The translations under genes were made by a program, and so were the position numbers. From Emcibacter nanhaiensis (GTDB lineage: Bacteria > Pseudomonadota > Alphaproteobacteria > Sphingomonadales > Emcibacteraceae), in the NCBI RefSeq assembly GCF_006385175.1, contig NZ_VFIY01000014.1, forward strand, positions 186,001 through 250,000: a stretch of 64,000 nucleotides of DNA. The letters run 5' to 3'. Shown piece by piece: positions 9,008 through 16,936 of this stretch (within the stretch, counting starts at the first letter, position 1; every line of letters starts with the position of its first letter). The notes beneath the pieces were generated by a model. That model did not search any database, was not told where the DNA came from, and saw only the letters and a program-made list of their open reading frames with translations.

Positions 9008-9703
9008 CTAATCCTGAAGAGCGAAGTCGACCGCCGCCTCGGCATGGAGGATGGTGGTGTCGAACACCGGAATGGCCAGATCCTCCTGGCTGATCAGCAG
9101 GCCGATTTCGGTGCAGCCGAGGATGACGCTGTCCGCCCCCTGCTCCGCCACCAGCCGGTTGATGATCTCCAGATAGGCCTGTTTCGACGCCGGCGGGGTC
9201 CTGCCCCTGACCAGGTCGTCAAAGATCACGCAATGCACCCGGTCGCGGTCTGCCTTATCCGGCACGATCGCCTCGACGCCGTTGCGCACCAGCCGGTCGC
9301 GGTAGAAGTCCTGCTCCATGGTGTAGCGGGTGCCGAGCAGGATCGGTCTGCTGCAGCCCTGCTTCCTGATCTCGCGCGCGGTCACGTCACAGACGTGCAG
9401 GATCGGCGCATAGAGGCTGTCCGCCATCAGGTCGGCGCTCTTGTGCATGGTGTTGGCGCAGATCACCAGCGCATCGGCGCCGCCATCCTGCAGGGTGCGC
9501 CCGGCCCGGATCATCATGTCATGCAGCCGGTCCCAGTCGCCGGTCACCTGCAGTTCCTCGATCTCGGCAAAATCAAACGACCACAGCAGCAGCCGGGCGG
9601 AATGATGGCCGCCGAGCCGGTCCGCCACCATGCGGTTCATTAGTTTATAGTAGGAAGCCGTGCTTTCCCAGCTGATGCCGCCGATCAGGCCGATACATTT
9701 CAT
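9008..9703 (-). CDS. Aspartate/glutamate racemase family protein
   Basis: 231 residues, the usual size for cytosolic PLP-independent Asp/Glu racemases. The start MKCIGLIGGISWESTASYYKL is the family signature. The two catalytic cysteines are visible in VICANTMH (first half) and VILGCTEIGLL (second half), so a two-base racemization mechanism is intact. It overlaps the upstream MarR-GNAT gene by 4 nt and is therefore co-translated with it. Substrate specificity (Asp versus another amino acid) is not decidable from sequence. Confidence 0.92.
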   Translation of the reverse strand: MKCIGLIGGISWESTASYYKLMNRMVADRLGGHHSARLLLWSFDFAEIEELQVTGDWDRLHDMMIRAGRTLQDGGADALVICANTMHKSADLMADSLYAPILHVCDVTAREIRKQGCSRPILLGTRYTMEQDFYRDRLVRNGVEAIVPDKADRDRVHCVIFDDLVRGRTPPASKQAYLEIINRLVAEQGADSVILGCTEIGLLISQEDLAIPVFDTTILHAEAAVDFALQD

Positions 9704-10671
9704 GACGCTTTCCTTTCCTCTGGCTTCCGCCCTGCATCCCGGCCCTGCCAGATCATGTGATGGTCGGCCCGGGCGAAGGGGCTGTCTTCCCTGAGCGGCG
9801 CCTCGCGGAAGCCGTATTTCTCATAAAGGGAGATGGCCGGGGTCAGTCTGGTGCTGGTTTCCAGATAGAGATGGCTGCCGCCCCGGGCCTCGAAGCGGTC
9901 GATCACATGGGCCAGCAGTTTTTCGCCGATGCCATGGCCGCGGGCCTGCTCCAGAACCCCCATTTTGCTGACCTCGAACGCGCCGTCGCCCTGGTGTTTG
10001 AGCGCCACCACCCCGACCGGCTCCCCGTCCAGCAGGGCGATGTAGATCTCCCCGCCCCTGGCCAGCACCTGGCCTTCCGGGTCCCGCAGGTTCTTCAGGT
10101 CCTCCTCCTCCATCTCGAAATAGGCCTCGAGCCATTGGCGGTTGATGTCAAACCAGGCGTCGGCATAGTTGACGTGAAAGGGCACGATCTCAACCTCGGC
10201 AGGCTGCTTGCGGCCGGCTTCCTCCATGACCCGCTGGTACAGGGAACGCCGGTCCAGGGCCAGCTCCACTTCGGCCAGCGCCTGCAGGATATCGACCTCG
10301 CACTCCTGGCGCACGCCAATGATCGCCCGTTCGGCAGCGCCCCACAGCGGTTCCAGCTGCTCGACCAGCTTGCGCCCTTCCCCGCTCAGGCGCACCACCC
10401 GGCTGCGGGCATCCTCGCCGGTTTCCATGTCCAGCAGCTTCCGGCCATGCAGCTGTTTGACAATCTGGCTGATGGCCGAGTGGCTGAGGCCGCAAAGCTG
10501 GGCCAGTTCGGCAATGGTCTGCCCCTCTTCTTCCTGGGCCAGGGGGTAAATCACCGGGAAATAACGCACCCGGAAATCGATGCCGCTTTCCGCATAGATC
10601 TTCTCCATGTCCGTGGCCAGTCGTTCATATAGCCTTTTCAGTCGTGTCCCCAAGCCAAGATCCAGAAACAT
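9700..10671 (-). CDS. MarR-type regulator fused to a GNAT acetyltransferase
   Basis: 323 residues. The N-terminal half is a winged-helix MarR domain: TIAELAQLCGLSHSAISQIVKQL is the HTH, followed by the wing containing DARSRVVRLS. The C-terminal half (about 165-315) is a GNAT fold with the acetyl-CoA loop in ARGHGIGEKLLAHVIDRF and a LYEKYGF ending. This is a known two-domain arrangement in which an acetyltransferase is tied to a regulator. The ATG at 10671 is preferred because AAGGTGAT lies just upstream; a TTG five codons earlier has no such signal. It overlaps the racemase by 4 nt. Confidence 0.9.
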   Translation of the reverse strand: MFLDLGLGTRLKRLYERLATDMEKIYAESGIDFRVRYFPVIYPLAQEEEGQTIAELAQLCGLSHSAISQIVKQLHGRKLLDMETGEDARSRVVRLSGEGRKLVEQLEPLWGAAERAIIGVRQECEVDILQALAEVELALDRRSLYQRVMEEAGRKQPAEVEIVPFHVNYADAWFDINRQWLEAYFEMEEEDLKNLRDPEGQVLARGGEIYIALLDGEPVGVVALKHQGDGAFEVSKMGVLEQARGHGIGEKLLAHVIDRFEARGGSHLYLETSTRLTPAISLYEKYGFREAPLREDSPFARADHHMIWQGRDAGRKPEERKAS

Positions 10672-10720
10672 TATGATCACCTTCAATACAAATACATTAC
10701 CATTTATATAAATTCTAATA

Positions 10721-10737
10721 CATATATGGTTAACAAG
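10721..10737. repeat. 17-bp motif shared with the 37.1-kb intergenic region
   Basis: CATATATGGTTAACAAG occurs here, between the divergent MarR-GNAT and lipid kinase genes, and again exactly at 37098-37114 between a methyltransferase and the PEP-CTERM gene. It contains the palindrome GTTAAC. A shared regulator is possible, but two copies could also be chance in AT-rich spacers. Confidence 0.45.
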
Positions 10738-10824
10738 ATCAAGCCAAAAAATGCCCCATTTTATTGTGGTAATGGCCGCACAGGGTTACTACAGTGTCAC
10801 CGTTGCGTCTCTTGAGGGGAAAAT

Positions 10825-11739
10825 ATGTCCGCCGCCGCTGCCGAACAGTCCGACTCGCGTCGCCGCATCACAGTGATTTACAATCCGGGGGCCGGGCGGA
10901 GAAACCTTCGCAAATTCCATCGTGTTATGGATCGCCTGCGCCGGGCGGGCTGCCAGCTTGTCCTCAGGGAAACCTGCCATTCCGGCCACGCCGCCGAACT
11001 TGCCCGACAGGCGATCCCGGACGCCCCCGATGTGGTGGTCGCCGCCGGCGGCGACGGCACCCTCAACGAAGTACTGAACGGACTGTATGGCAGCACCATC
11101 CCCCTCGCCTTTCTGCCCATGGGCACCGTCAATGTGTTCGCCCGGGAAATCGGCCTCGGCAGGTCGGTTGACAGGATCACCGACAACATCCTCCACGGCA
11201 GGCGGCGACAGATCGTGCCCGGCTGCTGCAACGGCCGCTATTTCCTGCTGATGGTCAGCTGCGGCCTCGACAGCCATGTGGTGCACCGGGTCAACCTGAA
11301 GCTCAAACGGCTGATCGGCGGCGCCGCCTACGGGATCAGGTTCCTGCAATATATGTTCAGCTATCCTGACCTGCAAATGACTGTCACCGCAGACGGCCGC
11401 GACTATCGGACATCGTCGGTAATTGTCAGCCGTGGCAAGCTCTATGGCGGCAGCATGGTGCTGGTGCCGCATGCGGATCTTTATACGCCCAGCCTCCAGG
11501 TGGTGATGCTGCATAAAAAGGGGCTCCGGGCCTTACTGTCCTATGGCTGGTCCTTTCTCAACCGCCGCCTGTGGCTGAGAAGCGATGTCACGACCGTGGA
11601 AGCCCGGCAGGTATCGATCAGCTCCGAGCAGGATCACCCTTACCAGATGGACGGTGATCCGGCCGGGCGCCTGCCGGCGGAGATCCGGCTGGCAGAGCAG
11701 CCCGTTTCATGTATTATTCCAGAAAAAACACCGACTTAA
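10825..11739 (+). CDS. Diacylglycerol/sphingosine kinase family lipid kinase
   Basis: 304 residues. ITVIYNPGAG near residue 15 and VVVAAGGDGTLNEVLNGL near 72-90 are the nucleotide-binding signatures of the DAGK catalytic domain. PMGTVNVFARE follows, a variant of the usual LGT.N.FA motif. The C-terminal beta-sandwich (from about residue 130) with SSEQDHPYQMDGD completes a YegS/BmrU-like protein. It likely phosphorylates a lipid at the inner membrane; the acceptor is unknown. The start is preceded by GAGGGGAAAAT. It is the first of a run of plus-strand envelope genes. Confidence 0.88.
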   Translation: MSAAAAEQSDSRRRITVIYNPGAGRRNLRKFHRVMDRLRRAGCQLVLRETCHSGHAAELARQAIPDAPDVVVAAGGDGTLNEVLNGLYGSTIPLAFLPMGTVNVFAREIGLGRSVDRITDNILHGRRRQIVPGCCNGRYFLLMVSCGLDSHVVHRVNLKLKRLIGGAAYGIRFLQYMFSYPDLQMTVTADGRDYRTSSVIVSRGKLYGGSMVLVPHADLYTPSLQVVMLHKKGLRALLSYGWSFLNRRLWLRSDVTTVEARQVSISSEQDHPYQMDGDPAGRLPAEIRLAEQPVSCIIPEKTPT

Positions 11740-11842
11740 CCACATTTTAAAAATTGCGCGGCATGTTTATCATATTATGATCATAAATGACGGGCATACA
11801 TTCAGGTAAAGTCCGGACTCCAGCAAGGGGAAGAAAAAGAAA

Positions 11843-13726
11843 ATGTGCGGCATTGTTGGCATCGTCACCCGACCGGACAGGCGCCCGGACCAGGTCCTTC
11901 TTAAAAAAATGATGGACGCCATCTATCACCGCGGCCCGGACGAAGAAGGCCAGTTCCTTGATGCCGGCGTCGCCCTCGGCCACCGCCGGCTGTCAATCAT
12001 CGACCTGAGCAGCGGCCAGCAGCCCATGTATACCGAAGACAAACAGGTCTGCATTGTCTACAACGGTGAAATCTATAACTTCCCGGAAATCAGGAAAGAA
12101 CTGGAGGCGCTGGGCTACAGCTTCCGCACCCACTGCGATACGGAAGTGATCATGAACGCCTATCATGCCTGGGGCGAGGAAAGCGTCAGGCGGATCCGCG
12201 GCATGTTCGCCTATGCCATCCATGACAAGCGCGCGGGCAAGGTGTTCCTGGCCCGGGACCGGCTGGGCATCAAGCCGCTGTTTTACGCCAATGTGGGCGA
12301 CGACACCCTGATTTTCGGCTCCGAGCACAAGGCGCTGACCGTCTATCCGGGCCTCAACAGGAAAATGCGCCCGCAGAGCGTGGAGGATTATTTCTCCCTC
12401 GGCTATGTGGCGGAACCGCACACCATCTATGAAGATGTCTACCGGCTGGAGCCGGGCCATACCCTGACCGTGGACATGGCCACCGGCAACAAAAAAATCA
12501 CCCAATACTGGAACGTGCAGTTTGATCCCAGCTACCGCGGCAAGTTCGACGACGCCAAAGACGAACTGTCCGCCCGTATCCGCGAGGCGGTCAAAATCCG
12601 CATGGTCGCCGATGTGCCGCTCGGCGCGTTCCTGTCCGGCGGCGTGGATTCCAGCGCCGTGGTCGCCGATATGGCCACCATTGACGACAAGCCGGTCAAT
12701 ACCTGCTCCATCGCCTTTTCCGATCCCAAGTTCAACGAGATCGATTACGCCAACGAAGTGGCCAAACAATATAAAACCAATCACTGGACCCGGGAAGTGG
12801 ACCCCAATGACTATTCCCTGGTGGACCAGCTGATGGACGTCTATGACGAACCCTATGCGGACAGTTCCGCACTGCCCACCTACCGGGTGTGCGAGCTGGC
12901 CCGGGAGCGGGTCACTGTGGCGCTGTCCGGCGACGGCGGCGATGAAAACCTCGCCGGCTACCGTCGCTACTGGCTGCATATGCTGGAAGAACGGCCGCGC
13001 CAGATGTTGCCGTACGGATTGCGCAAGGCAGTGTTCGGCCCACTGGGCGAGCTTTACCCGAAACTGGATTGGGCACCCCGGTTCCTGCGCGCCAAAACCA
13101 CCTTCCAGGGACTGGCCCGCAATTCGGTGGAGGCTTATTTCTACGGCGTGTCCATCTTCAAGAAGGACATGAAGCAGAAACTGTTCAGCACCGGTTTCAA
13201 AAACGACCTGCAGGATTATGAAGCGCTGCAGGTGTTCGAACGCCATGCCAAAGAGGCCGACACCGACGATCCGCTGTCCCTGATCCAGTACCTGGACCTC
13301 AAGACCTATCTGGTCGGCGACATCCTGACCAAGGTCGACCGGGCCTCCATGGCCCATTCGCTGGAAGTGCGTGTGCCGCTGCTCGACCATCATCTGGTGG
13401 AATGGATCGCCACCCTGCCCTCCGACATGAAACTGAAGGGCAGCGAGGGCAAATATATCTTCAAGAAATCGCTCGAGGGCCGGCTGTCCGACGACATCCT
13501 GTATCGCAAGAAAATGGGCTTCGCCGTGCCGCTCGGCCGCTGGTTCCGGGAGGAACTCAAGGACAAGATCCGCGAATCCGTGCTCAGCGAACGCATGAAG
13601 GACAGCGGCTATTTCGATGCCGACTACCTGCAACAGCTGGTCGACCAGCACCAATCCGGCGTCCGGGACTTCAGTGCGCCGCTGTGGACACTGATGATGT
13701 TTGACCAGTTCCTTGCCCGCTGTTAA
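11843..13726 (+). CDS. Asparagine synthetase-like glutamine amidotransferase, exosortase/EPS-associated type
   Basis: 627 residues, class II amidotransferase. Cys2 in MCGIVGIV is the glutaminase nucleophile. The synthetase domain has FLSGGVDSSA (PP-loop, ~259-268) and SGDGGDENLAGYRRY. Length, the GYVAEPHTIYEDVYRLEPGH segment and a glycosyltransferase 42 nt downstream fit the exosortase A-associated amidotransferase 1 subfamily rather than housekeeping AsnB. Those proteins amidate a sugar or other precursor in exopolysaccharide synthesis. A PEP-CTERM substrate protein is encoded at 37.3 kb, so the cell evidently has that system, though the exosortase itself is outside this window. Asparagine synthesis remains an alternative. 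Confidence 0.85.
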   Translation: MCGIVGIVTRPDRRPDQVLLKKMMDAIYHRGPDEEGQFLDAGVALGHRRLSIIDLSSGQQPMYTEDKQVCIVYNGEIYNFPEIRKELEALGYSFRTHCDTEVIMNAYHAWGEESVRRIRGMFAYAIHDKRAGKVFLARDRLGIKPLFYANVGDDTLIFGSEHKALTVYPGLNRKMRPQSVEDYFSLGYVAEPHTIYEDVYRLEPGHTLTVDMATGNKKITQYWNVQFDPSYRGKFDDAKDELSARIREAVKIRMVADVPLGAFLSGGVDSSAVVADMATIDDKPVNTCSIAFSDPKFNEIDYANEVAKQYKTNHWTREVDPNDYSLVDQLMDVYDEPYADSSALPTYRVCELARERVTVALSGDGGDENLAGYRRYWLHMLEERPRQMLPYGLRKAVFGPLGELYPKLDWAPRFLRAKTTFQGLARNSVEAYFYGVSIFKKDMKQKLFSTGFKNDLQDYEALQVFERHAKEADTDDPLSLIQYLDLKTYLVGDILTKVDRASMAHSLEVRVPLLDHHLVEWIATLPSDMKLKGSEGKYIFKKSLEGRLSDDILYRKKMGFAVPLGRWFREELKDKIRESVLSERMKDSGYFDADYLQQLVDQHQSGVRDFSAPLWTLMMFDQFLARC

Positions 13727-13768
13727 TCTGGTTGGGAAATCAGAGCATCAGGGGCCGGGACACTGGAT

Positions 13769-14935
13769 ATGCATATCCTGACAATCACATCACTCTATCC
13801 GAACTGCCTGCAGCCCCGGCATGGCATTTTTGTCAAAACCCGGTTCGAATATCTGGATAAAATCCCCGGGTTCAGCCGCACAGTCATCGCCCCGGTCGCC
13901 TGGGCGCCGGTGCTGTCCTGGCTCCCCGGTCACCGCTTCAGACTTTATGCCGGCGTCCCGGAGCGGGAAAACCAGAACGGCATAGAAGTTTATCACCCCC
14001 GTTATACGACCATCCCCGGGACCGGCCTGGTCGATGTCGGCCGGGCCATGGAGAAGGCCGCCGGCAGCGTTATCGCGGAAGTTTTCAACCATGCCGAACA
14101 ATTCGACCTGATCGACGGCCAGTATCTCTATCCCGATGGTGTCGCTGCCGCCTATGTCGCCTGCAAACTAGACAAGCCGCTGGTGCTGACCGCCCGCGGC
14201 AGTGATGTGAATTACTGGATGACACGGGAAGACGCCCGAACGAAAATCCTCGACGCCATCGACTATGCCGATGCGGTCATCTGCGTCAGCCAGGCCCTGA
14301 AGAAGTCCCTGATGGAGTATGGCGTGGCCGAAGAAAAACTGGTTGTCCTGCCCAACGGCGTGGACGAAACCGTGTTCCACCGGGAGCACAAACCGACCAC
14401 CCATCAGGACTATCTCCTGTCTGTTGGCAACCTGGTGCCGCTCAAGGGACATGATATTGCCCTCAGGGCGTTGTCGAGCCTGCCCGATAAAAAACTGATC
14501 ATCATCGGCCAGGGGCCGGAGGAAAAAGCCCTCAAGCAGCTGGCGCGGGATCTGGCCATCTTCGACCGGGTGATTTTCCTCGGCCATGTGCCCCAGCGGG
14601 ACCTGGCCCGTTACTATGTCCATGCCGACGCCGTTCTGCTGATGTCCAGCATGGAAGGCATGCCGAATGTTATCCTGGAAAGCCTGGCCTGCGGCACGCC
14701 GGTCATTGCCACCAGTGTGGGCGGCATCCCGGAAATCGTCGACGACAGCAAAGGGATTTTGCTCAAGGAACGCAGTCCGGAAGCCCTGGCCCAGGCGCTG
14801 GCAGATTTTTACAGCAAAAACTGGGACCACGATGCGATCGCCGCCTCCATGAAATCACTGGACTGGGTATCAGTGGCTGAAAGACAGCATGATCTCTATA
14901 AAAAGGTCCTGGCCGGACGCTGGGCAAAAATCTGA
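13769..14935 (+). CDS. GT4-family glycosyltransferase
   Basis: 388 residues, GT-B fold. The N-terminal domain starts at ILTITSLYPNCLQPRHGIFV. The donor-binding C-terminal domain has LLSVGNLVPLKGHDIALRA and the conserved E-x7-E segment EGMPNVILESLACGTPVIAT. It most likely transfers a sugar from a nucleotide sugar to a lipid-linked polysaccharide precursor at the cytoplasmic face of the membrane. It lies 42 nt behind the amidotransferase and is probably in the same transcript, which supports an exopolysaccharide role. The exact sugar is unknown. Confidence 0.9.
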   Translation: MHILTITSLYPNCLQPRHGIFVKTRFEYLDKIPGFSRTVIAPVAWAPVLSWLPGHRFRLYAGVPERENQNGIEVYHPRYTTIPGTGLVDVGRAMEKAAGSVIAEVFNHAEQFDLIDGQYLYPDGVAAAYVACKLDKPLVLTARGSDVNYWMTREDARTKILDAIDYADAVICVSQALKKSLMEYGVAEEKLVVLPNGVDETVFHREHKPTTHQDYLLSVGNLVPLKGHDIALRALSSLPDKKLIIIGQGPEEKALKQLARDLAIFDRVIFLGHVPQRDLARYYVHADAVLLMSSMEGMPNVILESLACGTPVIATSVGGIPEIVDDSKGILLKERSPEALAQALADFYSKNWDHDAIAASMKSLDWVSVAERQHDLYKKVLAGRWAKI

Positions 14936-15024
14936 AATCGTCTTTTTTTCGCCCCGCCCCCTAGGCATCGATCTCCGGGACCTATATAAGATGCCAAGCA
15001 CATTCATTACCGGTACAGAGAGTT

Positions 15025-15981
15025 ATGGAATATATTCAGGTTGTTGGTGGTCTGGTTCTTCTTGTCATTGCAGGGGACATGCTGGTTGGCGGCGCCGTAT
15101 CCATGGCCTACCGGCTGGGCATCAGCAAAGTGGTTATCGGTTTAACTGTTGTCGCCTTCGGGACGTCCGCGCCTGAGCTCGTGGTCGGCGTGGATGCCGC
15201 CCTGTCCGGCGCACCGACCCTGGCGCTCGGCAATGTGGTGGGGAGCAACACGGCCAACATTCTGCTGGTCATGGGCCTGCCGGCGCTGATCATTCCCTTC
15301 ACCTGCTACAACCTTGAAGTCCGCAACAACTATTTCATCATGCTGGTCAGCAGCGTTCTTTTTATCCTGCTGTGCTTTACCGCCCCGCTGCGCTGGTGGC
15401 ACGGCAGCCTGCTTTTGCTGCTGTTGTTCGGTTACCTGTTTCACTCCTACCGGGAAACCCGCAAAACCCGCAGACTGGCCCGGGAAGCCCTGGAAGATGT
15501 GGAAGGGGTGCCGGAAAAGCCGCTGGCCCTGTGGAAATCCATCGTCTATCTGGCCGGCGGACTGGCGGGTCTGGTGTACGGCGCCCACATCCTGGTGGAC
15601 GGCGCCGTGATCATTGCCTCAGATTTCGGGGTCCCGAAAGCCGTCATCGGCCTGACCATCGTTGCCATCGGCACCTCCCTGCCGGAACTGATGACCGTCA
15701 TCATGGCCGCCAAGCATAGACATGGCGATGTGGCCTTTGGCAACGTGATCGGCAGCAATATCTTCAACCTGTTCGCGATCATGGGCGCCACCGCCCTGAC
15801 CACTCCGGTACCGGTGCCAAGGGATTTCCTGACCCTCGATCTCTGGGTCATGCTTGGCGCCTCCCTGATGGTGTTCCCCTTTGCCCTGCGAAACAAGGAA
15901 TTGACCCGTTCCTGGGGCGCCCTGCTCACTCTCGGTTATATGGGATATCTTCTCTATCTCAGCCGCCACCTGGCCGGCTGA
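15025..15981 (+). CDS. CaCA-family sodium/calcium antiporter
   Basis: 318 residues with about ten transmembrane segments and the two inverted alpha repeats of the family. Repeat one has VVAFGTSAPELVVGV and GNVVGSNTANILLV; repeat two has VAIGTSLPELMTVI and GNVIGSNIFNLFAI. The acidic residues in the PEL motifs bind the cation. A charged cytoplasmic loop of about 40 residues separates the halves. It resembles E. coli YrbG. Ion specificity is from the family, not tested. It is probably transcribed separately from the glycosyltransferase 90 bases upstream. Confidence 0.93.
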   Translation: MEYIQVVGGLVLLVIAGDMLVGGAVSMAYRLGISKVVIGLTVVAFGTSAPELVVGVDAALSGAPTLALGNVVGSNTANILLVMGLPALIIPFTCYNLEVRNNYFIMLVSSVLFILLCFTAPLRWWHGSLLLLLLFGYLFHSYRETRKTRRLAREALEDVEGVPEKPLALWKSIVYLAGGLAGLVYGAHILVDGAVIIASDFGVPKAVIGLTIVAIGTSLPELMTVIMAAKHRHGDVAFGNVIGSNIFNLFAIMGATALTTPVPVPRDFLTLDLWVMLGASLMVFPFALRNKELTRSWGALLTLGYMGYLLYLSRHLAG

Positions 15982-16078
15982 GGCAAAAAAACACAAAAGA
16001 AATTGCGCTTTTTCGAATTTGCGATTAAACAGTGTTTTTTGTTACCCATACTAACTAATAATCTTGGGCCGGATAGTT

Positions 16079-16486
16079 ATGCAGAAAAGTAACCTGACAC
16101 CTCTGAAGTTGGCCAATGCCGCCAAGTCCCTGCGTCATGTCTTTGTCAATGACCTGATCATCGACGGGCACATCGGCATCTATGACCACGAAAAGGAAAA
16201 GGCCCAGAAAATCAAGATCAGCGTCGATCTCGCGGTTGAAGAAAGCGAACACCCCCTGCAGGACGACATCAACAACGTCCTGTGCTACGAGGCGATCGTG
16301 AACAATATTGAAACCATGGTCCATTCCGGTCATATCCATCTGGTGGAAACCCTGGCGGAAAACATTGCCCAGATGAATCTCCAGGATGCCCGCGTTGCCA
16401 CCGTCAGGGTCCGCGTGGAGAAACTGGAGGCCTTTTCCAACACCGCCAGCGTCGGTGTCGAAATCGAACGCAGCCGCAAACTCTGA
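16079..16486 (+). CDS. folB: Dihydroneopterin aldolase-like protein
   Basis: 135 residues from the ATG at 16079; an in-frame TTG five codons earlier is an alternative. FVNDLIIDGHIGIYDHEKEKAQ near the N-terminus, CYEAIVNNIETMV in the middle and VRVEKLEAF near the end are the hallmarks of the tunnelling-fold FolB family. FolB cleaves 7,8-dihydroneopterin in folate synthesis and forms a cytosolic octamer. It is not next to other folate genes, so another tunnelling-fold activity cannot be fully excluded. It is followed by the DnaA-box-rich spacer. Confidence 0.8.
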   Translation: MQKSNLTPLKLANAAKSLRHVFVNDLIIDGHIGIYDHEKEKAQKIKISVDLAVEESEHPLQDDINNVLCYEAIVNNIETMVHSGHIHLVETLAENIAQMNLQDARVATVRVRVEKLEAFSNTASVGVEIERSRKL

Positions 16487-16936
16487 AAAGTCGCTACGGT
16501 TCAGTTTAAGGGCTTGAAAATCAAGCAGATAACCGGCCGAATCCTCATAAGTTGTGCACAGCAATAGACAGACAGTTATTTAGCGTAACAAATGTGTAGT
16601 ACTCGCTGGAAAAACAATTTCAAAAGCCCCCTTGACTTTGTTTTTATTGTTTATTTTCAATAACTTGCTTTCAATGCACATTTTTTATGCAATTTGATAA
16701 AACCCCAGAGTTACTGCCGTCTTCAACATTCTGTCAAAAAGTTATGCACCGAGTTATCCACAGGTTACGTGGATAGATTTGATGGCGACTCTTTGACATT
16801 TTTGTTACTGCTTGATTCACAAGGCTTTTTACGATTTGTTAATCTATTGTTTTGCTTTTTCTAATATTGATTGTAACGCAATCAGACCAAAATCGGCAGT
16901 TCAGTCACTGCAAATTTTCAGGTATAGACTCTAGTC
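16487..16936. other. AT-rich intergenic region with clustered DnaA boxes, possible oriC
   Basis: 450 bases without a gene. One perfect DnaA box, TTATCCACA, is at 16754-16762. Single-mismatch boxes are TTATGCACC (16742-16750), TTGTGCACA (16552-16560) and TGATTCACA (16813-16821). Looser copies are at 16672-16680 and, reversed, near 16768-16776. Long T-rich tracts (16629-16660, 16795-16860) could be a DNA-unwinding element. Against it, the genes on both sides point the same way and dnaA, hemE and parAB are not here. It may instead be a DnaA-titration site or simply the uvrC promoter region. Confidence 0.5.

Noticed and set aside
16869-16883. GATTG/CAATC palindrome upstream of uvrC as a separate operator
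   Set aside because: The five-base arms are too short to stand out in AT-rich DNA; it is covered by the oriC candidate entry.
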